Notes under the pieces: model-generated | The model's input: only the letters and a program-made list of their open reading frames with translations | What the model was told of the DNA's origin: nothing | The model's database searches: none | From: Prauserella rugosa | GTDB taxonomy: Bacteria > Actinomycetota > Actinomycetes > Mycobacteriales > Pseudonocardiaceae | DNA: 64,000 nucleotides | NCBI RefSeq assembly: GCF_000719975.1 | Contig: NZ_JOIJ01000009.1 | Coordinates: forward strand, 1 to 64,000 | Direction: 5' to 3' | Shown here: one piece after another, positions 56,986-64,000 of the stretch | Position numbering within the stretch: the stretch's first letter is position 1 | Layout of the letters: every line of letters starts with the position of its first letter | Made by a program: the position numbers and the translations under genes

Positions 56986-58068
56986 TCAGGTGTCGGTGGT
57001 CTCCGGCTCCGGGCGCGCGATCATGACCGGACATCCGGCGTTGTGGATCAGCGCATGGCTGGTGGAGCCGAGCAGCATGCCGCGGAAACCGCCGCGGCCC
57101 CGGCTGCCCACCACGACGAGCTGTGCCCTGGTGCTCCACTCGATGAGTTCGTGGCGTGGTTTGTCCTTGACCAGCACCCGTTCGACGGGCACGTCCGGGT
57201 AGCGCTCGCGCCATCCGGCGAGCCGCTCGGCGAGGCTGCGTTCCTCGGTGTCCCGCACCGGCTCCCAGTCGAAGTGCATCCGGGACTGGCTGAACACCGT
57301 CGTGTCGGCGTCGCTCCACGTGTGCACCGCGACGAGGGCGACGCCGCGGAACGAGGCCTCGTCGAAGGCGTGGCCGAGCGCCCGTTCGCTCAGGGGACTG
57401 CCGTCGACGCCCACGACCACCGGCCTGCGGTCGGTTCCGCCTGCCCCGTCGGCACCGCGGACCGAGACCACCGGCCCACGGCTGTGCGCCACGAGGGCGA
57501 TCGTCGTGGATCCGACGATGAGTCCGGTGATCCCGCGGTGCGCGGACGTGCCCAGCACCAGCAGCCGTGCCCGCTCGGAGGCGCGCACGAGGCAGGGAAT
57601 GGGCTGTTCGGGGTCGAGGAGCGTGTGCACCTCCAGGCGCCGCGTGGTGCGGCCCGCTGCCGCGGTGGCCACACGTCGCGCGCCCGCACCGTCGACTCCG
57701 GAGTGTGCTCCGGTGGCGGCGCCGGTGGTGGTGGCGTCGGTGGTGGCGTCGGTGGTGGCGTCGGTGGTGGTGTGGGCGTCGGTGGTGGTGTCTGTGCCGT
57801 CGAAGAGGCCTGCCACCTCGTCGAGCGCGGCCTCACGCGCCTCGTGCAGGAACTCCCACCGCCGCCTGCGCATCTCGGCCTTGAACGTGTCGGGCGGCAG
57901 GATCGACTCGCCGGTGTAGCGCTCGGGATAGCCGGAGGCGTGCAGGATCTGCAGCGGCGCGCCCCGCATGGCCGCGGCCCTGGCCGCCCAGCGGACGCCC
58001 TGCAGTGCGGCCTCCGATCCGTCGGTGGCTGCCACGACGGGCCCGCTGCTGCGCACGATCTCGGTCAT
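56986..58068 (-). CDS. tandem-domain universal stress protein
   Basis: 360 residues with two USP folds (about 8-210 and 214-355). Each ends in an ATP-binding GxxGxxxGS(T) loop: GTSAHRGITGLIVGSTT and GSRGRGGFRGMLLGSTS. Domain 1 carries a Thr/Asp/Ala repeat insertion (about residues 93-115) encoded by 12-bp tandem repeats. Starts VVAATDGSE and VVVGVDGSP mark the two N-termini. USPs bind ATP and act in stress or dormancy. It is in the opposite direction to the Rv1733c-like and DUF3048 genes. Confidence 0.93.
   Translation of the reverse strand: MTEIVRSSGPVVAATDGSEAALQGVRWAARAAAMRGAPLQILHASGYPERYTGESILPPDTFKAEMRRRRWEFLHEAREAALDEVAGLFDGTDTTTDAHTTTDATTDATTDATTTGAATGAHSGVDGAGARRVATAAAGRTTRRLEVHTLLDPEQPIPCLVRASERARLLVLGTSAHRGITGLIVGSTTIALVAHSRGPVVSVRGADGAGGTDRRPVVVGVDGSPLSERALGHAFDEASFRGVALVAVHTWSDADTTVFSQSRMHFDWEPVRDTEERSLAERLAGWRERYPDVPVERVLVKDKPRHELIEWSTRAQLVVVGSRGRGGFRGMLLGSTSHALIHNAGCPVMIARPEPETTDT
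57727..57792. repeat. 12-bp tandem repeats inside the universal stress protein gene
   Basis: Three perfect copies of ggtggtggcgtc (57727, 57739, 57751) are followed by two variants, encoding repeated Asp-Ala-Thr-Thr-type residues on the minus strand. The unit is in frame, so length changes stay in frame. Confidence 0.9.
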
Positions 58069-58150
58069 CGTCGACCTCCCCTCCGGGAGCGTTCGCCGGC
58101 AACGAACGCGACGCCGGTCACGGTACGACGTCGGTCCGCTCCGTGCGCGC

Positions 58151-58894
58151 TCAGCGGGGAAGTCGCCGCCAGATCGGACGGGGCAGCAGCCGCATCCCGA
58201 AGAACACCGGACGCAGGATCCGCGGCACCCAGACCGTGTGCCGGCCCGACCGCAGCGCGCGCACCGTCGCGGTGGCCACCTGGTCCGGGGTGCTGGCGAA
58301 GGGTGCGGGGGACATGCCTTCGGTCATCCGGCCGGTGACGAAGCCCGGACGGACGAGTAGCAGGTGCACTCCACTGCCGGCGAGCGCGTCGGCGAGGCCG
58401 GAGGCGAATCCGTCGAGGCCAGCCTTGGCCGAGCCGTAGACGTAGTTGGCGCGGCGCACCCGCACCCCGGCGACGGAGGAGAACACGACGATCCGCCCGG
58501 ATCCCTGGGCGCGCAGGAGGTTCGCGACGTGCGTCAGCACGCTGACGTGTGCGGTGTAGTCGGTGTGCACGACCTGCAGTGCGTGGGCGGCGTCGGCCTC
58601 GGCGCGCGCCTGGTCGCCGAGGATGCCGAACGCGGTGACGGCGACGTCGACGGGGCCGTGGGCGGCCATGATCTCGCCGAGGACGTCGGCGTGCCGTGCG
58701 GTGTCGTCGGCGTCGAACTCGACGCGGGTGACGCGGGTGGCGCCTGCTTCGCGCAGCCGGTGTTCCTGTTCGTCGAGATCGTGGCTGCGGCGGGCGGCGA
58801 GGACGAAGTCCGTGGCTCCGCCACGGGCGAGCCGGGTGGCCACGGCGAGACCGATCTCGCTGCGGCCGCCGAGGACGACGACGGTTCCGTTCAT
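58151..58894 (-). CDS. SDR oxidoreductase, DprE2-like (decaprenylphosphoryl 2-keto-ribose reductase type)
   Basis: 247 residues from the ATG at 58894. It begins directly at the SDR cofactor motif VVVLGGRSEIGLAVATRLAR, with the family-typical GGxSEIG form, followed by VAVTAFGILGDQ, VFSSVAGVRVRRANYVYGSAKAGLDG (Ser, Tyr-x3-Lys), and LLVRPGFVTGRMTEGM. The VxTAFGILGDQ and C-terminal RPVFFGMRLLPRPIWRRLP features match DprE2, which with DprE1 makes decaprenyl-phosphoryl-arabinose for cell-wall arabinan. No dprE1 is nearby, so a related SDR is possible. Confidence 0.82.
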   Translation of the reverse strand: MNGTVVVLGGRSEIGLAVATRLARGGATDFVLAARRSHDLDEQEHRLREAGATRVTRVEFDADDTARHADVLGEIMAAHGPVDVAVTAFGILGDQARAEADAAHALQVVHTDYTAHVSVLTHVANLLRAQGSGRIVVFSSVAGVRVRRANYVYGSAKAGLDGFASGLADALAGSGVHLLLVRPGFVTGRMTEGMSPAPFASTPDQVATATVRALRSGRHTVWVPRILRPVFFGMRLLPRPIWRRLPR

Positions 58895-58908
58895 GGCCGG
58901 ACAGTCTG

Positions 58909-59472
58909 CTAGACGTCGCGCGGCACGGTGCACAGGACCTGGGCGAGACCGCTGCCGTCGGCCTTGAGGGCACGCTGCTCGGACACGACGACGCCGTTGA
59001 TCGTGATGCTGCAGGTCACCGCGGGCCGGCCGGCCTGCTTGCTCGCGGCCAGGACGGTGATGCCGAGGTAGCCGTCGCTGCCGGCCGGTTCGGTGAACGA
59101 GTGGTCGAACGGCTCGCCGCGGAGCGCGACGTCGCTGCCACGGCGGTCGCGGACGACGCGCATGAGGGTGTCGTCGGGACCGGAGACGTGGATCCGCACG
59201 GTGTGCGGCCCGTCGGCCTCGTCCCCGCCGCGGGAGTCCCCGTTGTTCGAGTCCCCCTTACCCGAGTCCCCCTTGTTCGCGTCACCGTGGTCCGAGTTCC
59301 CGTGGGGCGGGGTTCCGTGCGGAGACGTGCGGTGGGGTGGCGTGCCGGGGGCCGCGGTGGCCGGTTCGGAGGGCGAGCCCATGCCGGGCGCTTCGAGTGC
59401 GGAACTCGCTGCGCCGGTGAGGAGGATGGCGGCTGTCACCGCGGTGGCGACGGCGGCGCGTCGTGCGAGCAT
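58909..59472 (-). CDS. secreted Asp/Gly-rich protein, unknown function
   Basis: 187 residues from the ATG at 59472 with a strong gaggaggggcc ribosome site. A signal peptide is evident (about 1-26, ARRAAVATAVTAAILLTGAA). A low-complexity middle (about 35-88) rich in His, Gly, Asp, Asn and Lys has repeated GDS/GDA/GDE units. A C-terminal globular region (about 89-187), VRIHVSGPDDTLMRVV to VTCSITINGVVVSEQ, contains two Cys and resembles MmpS/beta-rich secreted domains. No function can be given. It lies 14 bp upstream of the SDR gene on the same strand. Confidence 0.8.
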   Translation of the reverse strand: MLARRAAVATAVTAAILLTGAASSALEAPGMGSPSEPATAAPGTPPHRTSPHGTPPHGNSDHGDANKGDSGKGDSNNGDSRGGDEADGPHTVRIHVSGPDDTLMRVVRDRRGSDVALRGEPFDHSFTEPAGSDGYLGITVLAASKQAGRPAVTCSITINGVVVSEQRALKADGSGLAQVLCTVPRDV

Positions 59473-59619
59473 GGCCCCTCCTCGCCGGCGGATCCAGGTG
59501 CCTGGGATTGTCGCATCCGTGACCGGGTGGCCACGCACCGCGTCGTCCCGTGCGGGTCCACGGCTGGGGTACCCGGCGCCGCGGCGGCGCAGACCCGGCG
59601 GCCGGTAGCCTCTCGCGGC

Positions 59620-60330
59620 ATGGCCGACCAGCTGTATTTCCGTCAGTTGCTCGCGGGCCGGGACTTCGCCGTGGGCGACCCGGTCGCGACGCAGATGCGT
59701 AACTTCGCCTATCTCATCGGGGACCGGGAGTCCCGCGAGGCGGTCGTGGTCGACCCGGCCTATGCGGTCGGGGACCTGCTGGACGTGCTGGCCGCCGACG
59801 ACATGCGCCTGACCGGGGTGCTCGTGACGCACCACCACCCGGACCACGTGGGCGGGGACTTCATGGGTTTCTCGTTACCGGGGCTGGCCGAGCTGCTCGG
59901 CAGGCAGCAGGTGCCGGTGCACGTCGCCGACGCCGAATCGGAATGGGTGCGGCGCACGACGGGGGTCTCGGAGACCGATCTCGTCGGGCACGCGCACGAC
60001 GACGTGCTCGACGTGGGTGCGATCGGGATCCGGTTCCTGCACACCCCGGGGCACACGCCGGGCAGTCAGTGCTTCCTCGTCGGCGACAAGCTCGTCGCGG
60101 GGGACACGTTGTTCCTCGAGGGCTGCGGGCGCACGGACTTCCCCGGCGGGGACGCCGACGCGATGTACCACAGTCTGCAGGCACTGGCGCGGCTCTCGGG
60201 TGATCCCGTCGTGCACCCCGGGCACCTGTACTCGGCCGAGCCATCGGCGCCGCTGTCGGACGTCACGCGGACCAACTTCGTCTACCGCGCCTCGTCGTTG
60301 GAGCACTTCCGCGCGATGTTCGGCGGCTGA
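59620..60330 (+). CDS. metallo-beta-lactamase-fold hydrolase, glyoxalase II/persulfide dioxygenase-like
   Basis: 236 residues from the ATG at 59620; the long upstream extension is antisense to the secreted-protein gene. The full metal site is visible: THHHPDHVGG, His in FLHTPGHTPGS, Asp in LVAGDTLFLEGCGRTDFPGGD and His in VVHPGHLYS. The GCGRTDFPGGD segment is typical of the hydroxyacylglutathione-hydrolase/ETHE1-like branch; thiol-ester or persulfide substrates (probably mycothiol-linked here) are plausible. Confidence 0.9.
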   Translation: MADQLYFRQLLAGRDFAVGDPVATQMRNFAYLIGDRESREAVVVDPAYAVGDLLDVLAADDMRLTGVLVTHHHPDHVGGDFMGFSLPGLAELLGRQQVPVHVADAESEWVRRTTGVSETDLVGHAHDDVLDVGAIGIRFLHTPGHTPGSQCFLVGDKLVAGDTLFLEGCGRTDFPGGDADAMYHSLQALARLSGDPVVHPGHLYSAEPSAPLSDVTRTNFVYRASSLEHFRAMFGG

Positions 60331-60351
60331 GCCGGTGCGCGGCGCGCTCGT

Positions 60352-60777
60352 TCAGTCCATGCCGAGTCGCCGGGTGAGGGTGATCTCGAGGACCACGCGC
60401 CGGGGATTGTCCCGCGGCGTGCGGTAGCGCTCGGCGTAGCGCCGTTCGGCCTCGGCGACCGATGCCGGGTCGTCGCGGACGACGGCGCGGCCTTCGAGCG
60501 TCGACCACCGCCTGCCGTCGACCTGGCTGACCGCGACCGGTGCGCCGTCCGGTCCGGCGCGGCGGACGTTGCGTGCCTTGACGCTCGTGCCCGAGCAGAT
60601 CACGCGCGCGACCGTGAAGGTCTCGTCCACCGTCACGCCGACCGGAACCACGTGCGGACTGCCGTCGGCGCGCTGGGTCGTCAGCGTCGCGATGTGGCGT
60701 TCCCGCCAGAACTCGTCGAGCGCGGCGGACGGCGGGTCGGACGGGACTGCGGTCTGCGGGCCGGGCGGGGTGGTCAT
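60352..60777 (-). CDS. PPOX-class F420/FMN-dependent oxidoreductase
   Basis: 141 residues from the ATG at 60777. Split beta-barrel fold: WRERHIATLTTQRADGSPHV, VPVGVTVDETFTVARVICSG, TSVKARNVRRAG, VAVSQVDGRRWSTLEGRAVV. The RHIATLTTxRxDGSPHVVPV line is typical of actinobacterial F420-binding PPOX proteins such as the biliverdin-reductase-like Rv2074 group. The substrate is unknown. It is convergent with the hydrolase gene (21-bp gap). Confidence 0.86.
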   Translation of the reverse strand: MTTPPGPQTAVPSDPPSAALDEFWRERHIATLTTQRADGSPHVVPVGVTVDETFTVARVICSGTSVKARNVRRAGPDGAPVAVSQVDGRRWSTLEGRAVVRDDPASVAEAERRYAERYRTPRDNPRRVVLEITLTRRLGMD

Positions 60778-60830
60778 GGGCGTCAGCGTAGGCGGGCCCC
60801 TGGCGCGGGGAACCGCACGGGCCGGCGGCG

Positions 60831-61628
60831 TCACGCGAGCATGCGTGAGAGCGCGAGCGCGGCCGTGCGGACGGCGGGGGCGACGCGCTCGAGGCGCATG
60901 CGCGTGGTCCATCCGGACAGCGACAGCGCCCCGACCGCCGTGCCGTCGGAGCCGAGCAGGGGCGCGCCCGCACACACGACGCCGACGCCGGATTCCTCGC
61001 GGTCGTAGGCGATTCCCTCCTCGGCGATCGTCGCCAGCTGACGGCGCAGCAGTCCCGGAGCGGTGACGGTGCGCGAGCTGACCCGTTCCAGCTCGCCCGC
61101 CAGCAGCGCGTCGACGACGTGGGGTGGGGAGAACGCGAGGATGGCCTTGCCGACCGATGTGGCGTGCGCGGGGAACCGGCCGCCGACGCGGGAGGGCAAC
61201 GTCGGGGCGTCCGGGCCACGCAGAATGTCCAGGTACACCACCTCGGATCCTTCGAGGACCGCCAGGTGCGCGGTGTTGCGGGTCGCCTCGCGCAGGTCGG
61301 CCAGGTACGGGCGCGCGGCGTCGACGAGTTCGCGCTGCTGGAGCGCGAGCTGGCCGATCTCGAACAGCTTCAGCGCCAGCCGCAGTCGGCCCCGCTCGGT
61401 GCGTTCCACGAACCCCTCGTCGAGCAGATGTCCCGTGAGGCGGTGGACGCTCGACTTGGGAAGGCCGGTGCGCCGGGCGAGTTCGGACACGCTGAGCGCA
61501 CCGTCGCCGGGCCGGAAAGCGGTCAGGATCGCGGCGAGGCGGGTTGCCGTGGACGGGGTTGCTGTGGACGGGGTGGCTGTGGACTCGCCCCCGTGCTCGG
61601 CCGGCTCGTCCCGGTCAGCGGCACACAT
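60831..61628 (-). CDS. IclR family transcriptional regulator
   Basis: 265 residues from the ATG at 61628 (aggatcaacgc upstream), following a Thr/Ser repeat ([13 protein letters not shown]) near the N-terminus. The winged helix ([40 protein letters not shown]) precedes the IclR effector domain (about 95-262) with [47 protein letters not shown] and VGALSLSGW. It diverges from the mhpF-mhpE pair with a 41-bp spacer and is its most likely regulator, perhaps responding to an aromatic-pathway metabolite. Confidence 0.91.
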   Translation of the reverse strand: MCAADRDEPAEHGGESTATPSTATPSTATRLAAILTAFRPGDGALSVSELARRTGLPKSSVHRLTGHLLDEGFVERTERGRLRLALKLFEIGQLALQQRELVDAARPYLADLREATRNTAHLAVLEGSEVVYLDILRGPDAPTLPSRVGGRFPAHATSVGKAILAFSPPHVVDALLAGELERVSSRTVTAPGLLRRQLATIAEEGIAYDREESGVGVVCAGAPLLGSDGTAVGALSLSGWTTRMRLERVAPAVRTAALALSRMLA

Positions 61629-61669
61629 GCGTTGATCCTGCCCGATCGGCTCCGGCAGCGTCACCTGTC

Positions 61670-62587
61670 ATGGACACACCACGAGCGACCGCGGCCATCG
61701 TCGGTCCCGGCAACATCGGGACGGATCTGCTGGCCAAGCTGCGCCGCAGCCGATGGGTCGAGGTGCGGTACATGGTGGGTATCGATCCGGACTCCGACGG
61801 TCTGGCTCGCGCGGCCGATCAGGGCGTGGAGGCGTCGGCGGGTGGCGTCGACTGGCTGCTCGCCCGTGAGGAGCTGCCGGACCTGGTGTTCGACGCGACC
61901 TCGGCCAAGGCGCATCTCGCCGCGGCGCCCCGGTACGCCGAGGCGGGCATCCGGGCGATCGATCTGACGCCGGCGGCGGTCGGCCCGTTCACGTGCCCGG
62001 TCGTGAATCTCGCCGAGCACATCGACGCACCGAACGTCAACATGATCACCTGCGGTGGGCAGGCGACCATTCCCATCGTCCACGCGGTCAGTAGCGTCAC
62101 GGCCGTGCCGTACGCCGAGATCGTCGCCTCGGTGTCGTCGCGGTCGGCGGGACCGGGCACGCGCGCCAACATCGACGAGTTCACCGAGACCACGGCCACC
62201 GGGCTGGAGGTCGTCGGCGGTGCGGCTCGGGGCAAGGCGATCATCATCATCAACCCGATGGAACCGCCGATGATCATGCGGGACACGGTGTTCTGTGCCG
62301 TCGACCCCGGCGCGGACCGCGCGGCCATCGCACAGTCCATTCAGGACACCGTCCGGCGGGTGCAGGAGTACGTCCCCGGCTGCACGCTGAAGGCGGAACC
62401 GCAGTTCGACGACCCGAGGCCCGACTGGGACGGGTTGGCCCGGGTGGGCGTGTTCCTGGAGGTGGCGGGCAACGGGGACTACCTGCCGACCTACGCGGGC
62501 AACCTCGACATCATGACCGCGGCCGCCGCCAGGGTCGGCGATCTCGTGGCACAGCACATCCTCGAGCAGAAGGCGGTGCACGCATGA
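61670..62587 (+). CDS. mhpF: acetaldehyde dehydrogenase (acylating), meta-pathway type
   Basis: 305 residues from the ATG at 61670. Rossmann motif [19 protein letters not shown], then [20 protein letters not shown], the catalytic Cys128 in [11 protein letters not shown], and [23 protein letters not shown]. It converts acetaldehyde plus CoA and NAD to acetyl-CoA, receiving acetaldehyde by channelling from the aldolase encoded next. The two genes overlap by ATGA (62584-62587). Confidence 0.95.
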   Translation: MDTPRATAAIVGPGNIGTDLLAKLRRSRWVEVRYMVGIDPDSDGLARAADQGVEASAGGVDWLLAREELPDLVFDATSAKAHLAAAPRYAEAGIRAIDLTPAAVGPFTCPVVNLAEHIDAPNVNMITCGGQATIPIVHAVSSVTAVPYAEIVASVSSRSAGPGTRANIDEFTETTATGLEVVGGAARGKAIIIINPMEPPMIMRDTVFCAVDPGADRAAIAQSIQDTVRRVQEYVPGCTLKAEPQFDDPRPDWDGLARVGVFLEVAGNGDYLPTYAGNLDIMTAAAARVGDLVAQHILEQKAVHA

Positions 62588-63675
62588 CCGGCCCGGTCCG
62601 GATCGTCGACACGACCCTGCGCGACGGCAGCCATGCGATGGCGCACCGGTTCACCGAACAGAACGTGCGGGACACGGTGCGCGCGCTCGACGACGCGGGC
62701 GTGTCGCTGATCGAGGTGACCCACGGCGACGGGCTGGGTGGATCGACGTTCAACTACGGCTTCTCGCTCGTCGACGAGCGGACGCTGATCGCCGCCGCGG
62801 TGGAGGAGGCACGGCAGGCCCGGATCGCCGTGCTGCTGCTGCCGGGCCTGGGGACCGTGACCGACCTGCGGGCGGCGGCGGACCTCGGCGCGGGCGCGGT
62901 GCGGATCGCGACGCACTGCACGGAGGCCGATGTGTCGGTGCAGCACTTCGCCGCAGCCAGGGAACTCGGCCTGGAGACGGTCGGGTTCCTGATGCTCTCG
63001 CACATGGCCGAACCCGAACAGCTGGCGAACCAGGCGCGCATCATGGCCGACGCGGGATGTCAGTGCGTGTACGTCGTCGACTCCGCGGGTGCGCTGATCC
63101 TCGAGGAGGCCTCCGACCGGGTCTCCGCCCTGGTCGCCGAGCTGGGCCGCGACGCGCAGGTGGGCTATCACGGGCACCAGAACCTCAGTTTCGGCGTGGC
63201 CAACTCGGTGTTGGCGCATCGCGCGGGAGCGCGCCAGATCGACGGCTCCCTCGTGGCGCTCGGCGCGGGCGCGGGCAACTCGCCGACCGAGGTGCTCGCC
63301 GCGACGTTCGCGCGGCTGGGCGTCGAGACCGGGGTCGACGCGATGCGTCTGCTGGAGGCGGCCGAGAACGTCGTCAAGCCCTACATCACGCGGCTGCCGG
63401 TGATGGACCGTTCGTCGATCGTGCAGGGGTTCGCCGGCGTGTACTCGAGTTTCCTGCTGCACGCCGAACGGGCGGCGCAGCGCTACGGCGTGCCGGCGCA
63501 CGAGATCCTGCTGCGGGTCGGCGAGCGGCGCTACGTCGGCGGCCAGGAGGACATGATCATCGACATCGCGCTCGAACTCGCCGAGGCGCAGGACGGCGAT
63601 GCCGGGGGAGCCGCGGCGCGCGGAGCCGGTGCGGGCGCGCCGGAGAGCCGGGCGCGCTCGGCCGCCGGGGCGTGA
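62584..63675 (+). CDS. mhpE: 4-hydroxy-2-oxovalerate aldolase
   Basis: 363 residues. A HMGL-like TIM barrel with [18 protein letters not shown] (catalytic Arg/Asp/His), [46 protein letters not shown], the metal-ligand [11 protein letters not shown], and [14 protein letters not shown]. It splits 4-hydroxy-2-oxoacids into pyruvate and an aldehyde. It partners with MhpF in a channelling complex. An Ala/Gly/Arg-rich tail (about 338-363) extends beyond the usual end. The upstream pathway enzymes (dioxygenase, hydrolase, hydratase) are not in the window; steroid-type (HsaF/G) or aromatic meta-cleavage are both possible. Confidence 0.95.
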   Translation: MTGPVRIVDTTLRDGSHAMAHRFTEQNVRDTVRALDDAGVSLIEVTHGDGLGGSTFNYGFSLVDERTLIAAAVEEARQARIAVLLLPGLGTVTDLRAAADLGAGAVRIATHCTEADVSVQHFAAARELGLETVGFLMLSHMAEPEQLANQARIMADAGCQCVYVVDSAGALILEEASDRVSALVAELGRDAQVGYHGHQNLSFGVANSVLAHRAGARQIDGSLVALGAGAGNSPTEVLAATFARLGVETGVDAMRLLEAAENVVKPYITRLPVMDRSSIVQGFAGVYSSFLLHAERAAQRYGVPAHEILLRVGERRYVGGQEDMIIDIALELAEAQDGDAGGAAARGAGAGAPESRARSAAGA

Positions 63676-63680
63676 CGGGG

Positions 63681-64000
63681 TCAGGCGTGCAGCGCGTCGA
63701 TGCCGAGCACGAGTTTGACGCAGTGCGCCACGAGGCGCTCCCTGCCGACGTCGAGCGTGCCGTCGAGGTAGGCGGTGAACAGGTTCGCGAGTCCGCCGAC
63801 GAGCGCGGTCGCGGTCATGGCGCGGTCCTGCTCGTCGACCTTGTCGGACAGCTCGTCGCGCACGAGGGCGGCGAACAGGGGGATGCGCTCGACGCCGTGC
63901 CTGCTCAACGCGGGGTCGGCCAGCGGCGCGAGCAGCAGCACGTGTCCCTTGCGCGGGTCGTCGATGATGAGCTCGACGAACGCGGTCACGGCCGCCTCCG
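63681..64000 (-). CDS. C-terminal part of a TetR family regulator (truncated by the window edge)
   Basis: At least the last 106 residues are visible; the frame is open to the right edge, so the DNA-binding part lies outside. The visible part is a TetR ligand domain: AFVELIIDDPRKGHVLLLAPL, LFAALVRDELSDKVDEQDRAM, and TALVGGLANLFTAYLDGTLD, as in TetR_C_11-like regulators. It is convergent with the aldolase gene (5-bp gap). Confidence 0.75.
   Translation of the reverse strand, partial: EAAVTAFVELIIDDPRKGHVLLLAPLADPALSRHGVERIPLFAALVRDELSDKVDEQDRAMTATALVGGLANLFTAYLDGTLDVGRERLVAHCVKLVLGIDALHA

Overview
This is a 64 kb stretch of very GC-rich, gene-dense actinobacterial chromosome. The third codon position is almost always G or C, GTG starts are common, and long spurious antisense reading frames are frequent. 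Several markers point to the Pseudonocardiaceae (Saccharomonospora/Amycolatopsis type), although this is inferred from gene content and not proven: F420-type oxidoreductases, a conservon operon, a DinB protein of the mycothiol-associated kind, a DprE2-like reductase, DUF222/HNH protein debris and a Rv1733c-like membrane protein. One tRNA gene (Pro, anticodon GGG) is present. There is no rRNA, CRISPR array, transposase or prophage.

Layout. 0-12 kb: a broken DUF222/HNH fragment, ornithine aminotransferase, an S9 peptidase coupled to an F420 (LLM) oxidoreductase, a crcB pair for fluoride export, a one-helix coiled-coil membrane protein, the MgtE magnesium channel, small membrane proteins, a GNAT enzyme and a PPOX-fold enzyme, a 5'-truncated gene remnant, an isocitrate/isopropylmalate-type dehydrogenase, and tRNA-Pro with its terminator. 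12-17 kb: an organosulfonate locus (ssuE, ssuD, MHS-family transporter) behind a very long hairpin. 16-24 kb: regulators beside their probable targets (TetR/thioesterase, LysR/amino-acid dehydrogenase, TetR/DUF1992), a stand-alone ClpP homologue and a MarR gene. 24-26.5 kb: homogentisate dioxygenase and fumarylacetoacetase, the lower half of tyrosine/phenylalanine breakdown, with matching MarR-type operators in front of marR and hmgA.

27-38 kb: a surface O-acyltransferase, then an acyl-CoA catabolism neighbourhood (alpha-methylacyl-CoA racemase, nitronate monooxygenase-type flavoprotein, short-chain dehydrogenase, acyl-CoA dehydrogenase, MaoC-like hydratase, lactonase-fold metallohydrolase, FmdB zinc ribbon, FadR-type GntR regulator). 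38-43.5 kb is one gene for a 1,837-residue single-chain biotin-dependent acyl-CoA carboxylase with the eukaryote-like order biotin carboxylase, biotin carrier, central region, carboxyltransferase.

43.5-50 kb: a TauE/SafE exporter, a ROK regulator, a PoxB-type pyruvate oxidase, a DinB protein behind a ribosome-site-masking hairpin, a phosphoribosyltransferase, and bluB. 50-55 kb: an ATPase-domain protein diverging from a conservon (kinase-like, roadblock, DUF742, GTPase) whose fifth member is a styrene-monooxygenase-type flavoprotein and not the usual P450. 55-64 kb: envelope and stress genes (Rv1733c-like, DUF3048, a two-domain universal stress protein, a DprE2-like SDR, a secreted protein), a glyoxalase-II-like hydrolase, a PPOX enzyme, an IclR regulator diverging from the mhpF-mhpE pair, and the C-terminal part of a TetR regulator at the right edge.

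The themes are catabolism of amino acids, acyl-CoAs, aromatics and sulfonates, with local one-target regulators and many visible operator palindromes. The most unusual items are the flavoprotein conservon, the giant carboxylase, the ssu locus without an ABC transporter, and the RNA or DNA repeat elements in leaders.
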